Assembly (NCBI GenBank): GCA_002381185.1
Contig: DFOA01000001.1
Span: 1 to 43,436, forward strand
From: Firmicutes bacterium UBA3553
GTDB lineage: Bacteria; Bacillota; Clostridia; Tissierellales; Sedimentibacteraceae
DNA length: 43,436 nucleotides
Reading direction: 5' to 3'
The notes under the pieces were generated by a model. That model made no database searches. It was given only the letters and a program-made list of their open reading frames with translations, and had not been told where the DNA came from. The position numbers and the translations under genes are program-made. Positions 40,338 to 43,436 of the stretch are shown here, piece by piece. Numbering within the stretch: position 1 is the stretch's first letter; the number at the start of each line of letters is the position of its first letter.

Positions 40338-41699
40338 ATGAATAATATTATCAAAAGAAACAAAGCATTTATCAATACATTAATAGTTATTGCCATACCC
40401 GTTGTCATTCAAAATGTTATCAGTATCGGACTTAACATGATAGATACTGTAATGGTGAGTGAATTAGGCGAAAATGCCATATCCGCGGTAGGTCTTGCCA
40501 ACAGGATTTATTTTATCTTCACAACCATATGCTTCGGAATTTACAGCGGAGCGGCAATTTTTATAGCCCAGTACTGGGGCGCAAAAGACACTGTAAGTAT
40601 AAAAAAGGTTTTTGGGATAGATTTAATAATCGGTTCATTGTTGTCCCTGGTATTTTCAATAACAGTATATTTTTTCAGAATACCGATTATGAGAATTTTT
40701 ATTGATGATGCCTATGTAATTCAGCTTGGAAGTGAATACTTAAAAGTAATCGCATTTTCATATTTTTTTACATCAGTATCATTTGCTTTCAGTTTCAACT
40801 CAAGAGCTATTCACAGGCTGAAAATGCCTACAATTATTAATGCCGTGGCACTTTTAATAAATACATTTTTCAACTGGATTTTAATCACAGGAAATTTGGG
40901 TTTTAAAGCTTTAGGTGTTGAGGGAGCCGCAATTGCCACACTGATTGCAAGGGTATTTGAATTTATTGCACTTATATACTTCATATATAAAGACAAAACT
41001 CATCCTTTGGCCGGTTCAGTAAAAGAATTTACATCATGGGATTTAACTTTATTAAAGAAAGTTCTTAAAACTTCATTCCCTGTTATACTATCTGAAACTG
41101 CATGGTCTGTAGGAACATCTGTTTATTTCATTGCATATGGGTTTATGGGTTCCTACGCTATTGCTGTTGTACAGATTGCCTTTAATATATCTGATTTCTT
41201 TCAAACATTGTTTTTCGGCATAGGAAATGCCAGTGCCGTTATGATTGGAAATGAAATCGGAAAAAACAATGTGGATAATGCAATGGAATATAGCAGTAAG
41301 TTCGTTAAAATCACTTTAGTTTTAAGTGTTGTATTGGCATCAATGCTGCTTATTACCAGAAATATCATAATCAGATACTTTAATTTAGAACCTGCGACAA
41401 GTGAGTATTTAAGCAAGACATTAATAGTGTATTCTTTGTACTTCACTCCGAAGATGTTTTCGTATATGTTTATATGCGGAATACTCAGAGCCGGAGGAGA
41501 TACAAAGTTCTGCATGGTTGTTGATATAATCACTATATGGTTTATTGGCGTTCCACTTTCATTTTTTTCTGTCTTAGTGCTTCATTTACCTATACATTTA
41601 GTAATTGCAGCAGTATTCAGCGAAGAAATAATAAAATCCATAACCGTTATAAAAAGGTATAAAAGTAAAAAATGGATGAACAATTTAATCATGGATTAA
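40338..41699 (+). CDS. MATE family multidrug efflux transporter
   Basis: Protein of 453 residues with 12 hydrophobic segments arranged in two halves, as in MATE/NorM exporters driven by Na+ or H+. VIQNVISIGLNMIDTVMVSE is helix 1 with the family pattern, and GLANRIYFIFTTICFGI follows. The second half repeats the pattern (VILSETAWSVGTSVYFIAYG). Substrates cannot be read. Start chosen at ATG 40338 after GAGGTGAAC; an in-frame upstream start would lie inside the upp terminator. Followed 48 bases later by the lipid kinase gene in the same direction. Confidence 0.92.
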   Translation: MNNIIKRNKAFINTLIVIAIPVVIQNVISIGLNMIDTVMVSELGENAISAVGLANRIYFIFTTICFGIYSGAAIFIAQYWGAKDTVSIKKVFGIDLIIGSLLSLVFSITVYFFRIPIMRIFIDDAYVIQLGSEYLKVIAFSYFFTSVSFAFSFNSRAIHRLKMPTIINAVALLINTFFNWILITGNLGFKALGVEGAAIATLIARVFEFIALIYFIYKDKTHPLAGSVKEFTSWDLTLLKKVLKTSFPVILSETAWSVGTSVYFIAYGFMGSYAIAVVQIAFNISDFFQTLFFGIGNASAVMIGNEIGKNNVDNAMEYSSKFVKITLVLSVVLASMLLITRNIIIRYFNLEPATSEYLSKTLIVYSLYFTPKMFSYMFICGILRAGGDTKFCMVVDIITIWFIGVPLSFFSVLVLHLPIHLVIAAVFSEEIIKSITVIKRYKSKKWMNNLIMD

Positions 41700-41747
41700 G
41701 TTATTGTCAAATCGATAGAGATTACTTTAATTTTACCGGGAGGTTCT

Positions 41748-42692
41748 ATGAGACATATATTTATAATTAATCCTGCAGCAGGAAACGGCAAGTTTCAAAA
41801 TGATATATCAAATGCCATACACGAACAGCTAAAAGGCAAAGAAATTGAATATGAGGTTTATTTCAGCAAATTTAAAGGCGACATTCAAGGCTATTTAAAT
41901 AATAAATGCATGGAAAGAATATCAAGTGTAATATATGCCTGCGGCGGAGACGGAACACTCCATGAAGTAATTAATGCAGCCTGTAGATTCAGGCATGTCA
42001 GCATCGGTGTCATACCCTGCGGCTCAGGCAATGATTTTATAAAAAATTTTGAAAACTCAGATAATTTCAACAAAATTGAATCTCAAATCCAGGGAGAAAG
42101 TGTTGATTTGGACTTGATAAAGGTAAATGACAAATATGCGGCTTCCGTATGCAATATCGGACTTGATGCAGATGCAGCGTCCAACATGCATAAATTCAAA
42201 AAAATTCCTTTCATTTCAGGTACAAGCAGATATTTTTTATCAGTATTTTATTGCCTGGTAAATAAACTGGGTAAGGCACTGGAAGTCACAATTGACAGCA
42301 AAACAAAATTAAATGGTTTATATCTGCTTGGTGTCATAGCAAACGGTCACTCCTACGGAGGAGGCTACAAATGTGCTCCTTTGGCAGTTATAAATGATGG
42401 TATTATGGACTTATGTTTCGTGGAAAACATATCAAGATTCAAAATTATAAATATCATAGGAAGCTACAAAGAAGGGAAGCATCTGGAGAATCCCAGAATA
42501 AACAAATACATTACTTACAACAAATGCAGACATGTCTTGATTAAAAGCAATGAACCGCTAAATGTGTGTATTGACGGTGAAATCTATAATTATAATGAAG
42601 TAGAATTGTCAGTTGAAAATAAATCGCTTAATTTCTGGCTCCCAAAAGGAACACAGGTTCAAGGGATTGAAAATAAGGAAATTCTTGCATAA
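41748..42692 (+). CDS. diacylglycerol kinase-like lipid kinase (YegS/BmrU family)
   Basis: Protein of 314 residues. IINPAAGNGKF is the first nucleotide-site motif, ACGGDGTLHEVINA (GGDGT at 66-70) the second, and IPCGSGNDFIKN the third, as in DgkB/YegS. The C-terminal beta-sandwich has NGHSYGGGYKCAP and IDGEIYNY. The family phosphorylates diacylglycerol or related lipids, recycling DAG left by lipoteichoic acid synthesis in Gram-positives; which lipid applies here is not certain. ATG follows GGGAGGTTCT. A BmrU-like gene next to a multidrug exporter recalls the bmrU-bmr pairing in Bacillus, though bmr is of a different transporter family. Confidence 0.9.
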   Translation: MRHIFIINPAAGNGKFQNDISNAIHEQLKGKEIEYEVYFSKFKGDIQGYLNNKCMERISSVIYACGGDGTLHEVINAACRFRHVSIGVIPCGSGNDFIKNFENSDNFNKIESQIQGESVDLDLIKVNDKYAASVCNIGLDADAASNMHKFKKIPFISGTSRYFLSVFYCLVNKLGKALEVTIDSKTKLNGLYLLGVIANGHSYGGGYKCAPLAVINDGIMDLCFVENISRFKIINIIGSYKEGKHLENPRINKYITYNKCRHVLIKSNEPLNVCIDGEIYNYNEVELSVENKSLNFWLPKGTQVQGIENKEILA

Positions 42693-42695
42693 CAT

Positions 42696-42720
42696 AAAAA
42701 GACGGTTGCCCGTCTTTTTT
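42696..42720. terminator. bidirectional terminator between the lipid kinase and queT genes
   Basis: AAAAAGACGG (42696-42705) pairs with CCGTCTTTTT, loop TTGC. T runs leave on both strands. It lies three bases after the kinase stop and touches the end of queT. Confidence 0.88.
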
Positions 42721-43225
42721 AATTTATTGATAATCTGTCCACTAAATTGCTATTTTTCATAATTGAATTTACAACAGCAGTTCCCGCTATTGTTACTACA
42801 ATAAATTCACCTATTGCTACATAAACAGCATTGATGATAAATGGTGTCTGGAACAAATATGTCAGCTCCAATCCCACAAACACCGCATTTGATATTACAG
42901 GGCCAAGGCTCGCCACTATCAATGATTTCCTGTTGTATCCCATAGTCTTTCTCACCATTACTATGAACATAATTGCAATAAAGGTTGCAAAGGAACCTAC
43001 AACAACATCAATTACTCCCAACGGGCTCGCAATGTTTGCCAATACGCATCCAAGTATTAATCCAAGACCGTATCCCGGTTCTATAAAAGCAAATAGGACC
43101 AAAATCTCTGCTATCCTGAACTGTAATTGCTCGTAGCTCATCCATGCAAATGCATAGGTTAAAGCCGCATACGCTGCCGCTATTAAAGCAGTGCGCGTTA
43201 TAAATTGTATACTATTTTTTTTCAT
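42719..43225 (-). CDS. queT: QueT family ECF transporter substrate-binding subunit
   Basis: Protein of 168 residues with about five to six membrane segments and almost no soluble part. FITRTALIAAAYAALTYAF, LQFRIAEILVLFAFIEPGYG and LANIASPLGVIDVVVGS are the QueT (COG4708) blocks. QueT is the S component that captures queuosine precursors such as preQ1 and works with the shared EcfAA'T module, not encoded here. ATG follows AAAGGAGTTTTTTTA. A preQ1-I-like aptamer (43271-43305) and a hairpin covering the ribosome site lie upstream, which supports both the name and control by preQ1. rpsI is the next gene upstream. Confidence 0.9.
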   Translation of the reverse strand: MKKNSIQFITRTALIAAAYAALTYAFAWMSYEQLQFRIAEILVLFAFIEPGYGLGLILGCVLANIASPLGVIDVVVGSFATFIAIMFIVMVRKTMGYNRKSLIVASLGPVISNAVFVGLELTYLFQTPFIINAVYVAIGEFIVVTIAGTAVVNSIMKNSNLVDRLSIN

Positions 43226-43226
43226 T

Positions 43227-43259
43227 AAAAAAACTCCTTTCGAACAGAATTCTCGGAGT
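43227..43259 (-). promoter_or_regulatory. hairpin masking the queT ribosome site
   Basis: On the minus strand ACTCC (43255-43259) pairs with GGAGT (43233-43237), which is the ribosome site AAGGAG, followed by seven T and the start codon. It can act as a translational switch or a terminator, and is the likely output of the aptamer just upstream. Confidence 0.6.
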
Positions 43260-43270
43260 CACTAAAAAAA

Positions 43271-43305
43271 CTTGATTTTTTAAGTGGGTGCCAAGAAAAC
43301 ACTTT
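43271..43305 (-). ncRNA. candidate preQ1-I riboswitch aptamer
   Basis: Minus-strand order: AAGTG (P1), TTTT, CTTGG (loop), CACC, CACTT (P1'), AAAAAAT, CAAG. P1 is five pairs; CTTG of the loop pairs with the final CAAG to make a pseudoknot; an A-rich linker joins them; a C lies just before P1'. B. subtilis preQ1-I has the same order (GAGG, TTCTAGC, ACACC, CTC, AAAAAACTAAG). The loop here is two bases shorter. It sits directly before queT, a usual preQ1 target. No covariance model was run. Confidence 0.6.
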
Positions 43306-43383
43306 GGTTGTCCAGAGGGGACGGTTCTTGCTGGGCACACTGCGTGCAGTGTGACCAGCAAGAACCGTCCCCTCTGGACAACC
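43306..43383. repeat. 78-bp REP-like palindrome
   Basis: Two 38-base arms (43306-43343 and 43346-43383) match at 37 positions around a GT centre. Arms read GGTTGTCCAGAGGGGACGG then TTCTTGCTGG. The GGGGACGGTTCTTGC core is of the type I recall for RAYT-associated REP repeats in Firmicutes; no transposase is in this window. It lies between rpsI and the queT aptamer. Confidence 0.75.
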
Positions 43384-43396
43384 GTCCAATATTTTA

Positions 43397-43436
43397 TTAT
43401 CTCTTGCTGAACTGTGAAGCTCTTCTTGCTTTTTTC
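43397..43436 (-). CDS. rpsI: 30S ribosomal protein S9, C-terminal end only (cut by window)
   Basis: The last 12 codons read KKARRASQFSKR and then TAA. This is the highly conserved end of uS9, whose C-terminal Arg contacts tRNA in the P site (B. subtilis ends KKARRAPQFSKR, from memory). The rest of the gene lies beyond the right edge. It normally follows rplM, and here it precedes the REP palindrome and queT. Confidence 0.85.
   Translation of the reverse strand, partial: KKARRASQFSKR

Noticed and set aside
1..43436. tRNA or rRNA genes
   Set aside because: No cloverleaf-like or rRNA-like segment was found in any intergenic gap by reading; a tRNA scan was not run.

Overview
The window is a densely packed, low-GC chromosomal segment of a Gram-positive anaerobe, most likely in Clostridia or Tissierellia; a Sedimentibacter-like genus is a guess from memory of gene order and is not proved here. 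Supporting signs are strong AGGAGG ribosome sites, sigma-A promoters with 17-base spacers, pyruvate phosphate dikinase, the rplU-prp-rpmA-obgE-yhbY cluster next to TIGR03960/DUF2344/RNase G, and an acpS-lipoprotein-RHH antitoxin-MazF cluster.

Layout. 1-522 holds four degenerate copies of a GACAGCTTTG...TTGTCAA repeat and a terminator. 523-4263 (minus) is a tight three-gene operon: unknown protein, B12-binding radical SAM protein, TPR protein. 4468-8115 (minus) has a lytic transglycosylase, argS and a GNAT acetyltransferase, each with its own promoter. A divergent Lsa-like ABC-F gene follows with a long leader containing small ORFs. 10202-18811 (minus) carries mutS2, a U32 family protein and a ZapA-coiled-coil protein, then puuD-like and dxs; ppdK (plus) diverges from dxs. 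21733-25089 looks like an accessory insert: a decayed serine-recombinase tail, an AraC-phosphotransferase fusion and a DUF4143 ATPase. 25090-28449 has thyA-folA, a small unknown gene, a HAD phosphatase and a divergent cis-prenyltransferase. 28503-36273 (minus) is the ribosome/GTPase cluster with RNase G, DUF2344, TIGR03960 and a MerR regulator. 36468-43225 has folC, mazEF, a YdcC-like lipoprotein, acpS, upp, a MATE exporter, a lipid kinase and queT. The right edge cuts the tail of rpsI.

How the genes work together. Most are housekeeping: translation (argS, rplU, rpmA, rpsI, obgE, yhbY), one-carbon and folate metabolism (thyA, folA, folC), isoprenoids (dxs, the cis-prenyltransferase), central metabolism (ppdK), and nucleotide salvage (upp). 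Prp sits between L21 and L27 and is expected to trim the N-terminal extension visible on L27. The most interesting non-standard signals are: two intergenic elements built of 11-bp units in inverted arms, which include the upstream gene's stop codon; an AraC-kinase fusion whose catalytic Asp is Asn; a serine-recombinase remnant; a compact preQ1-I-like aptamer plus RBS-masking hairpin before queT; an 18-bp perfect palindrome inside the rplU promoter; a dyad over the mazEF -10 box; and RAYT/REP-like GGGGAC palindromes.

All family assignments come from reading motifs; no database search was run.
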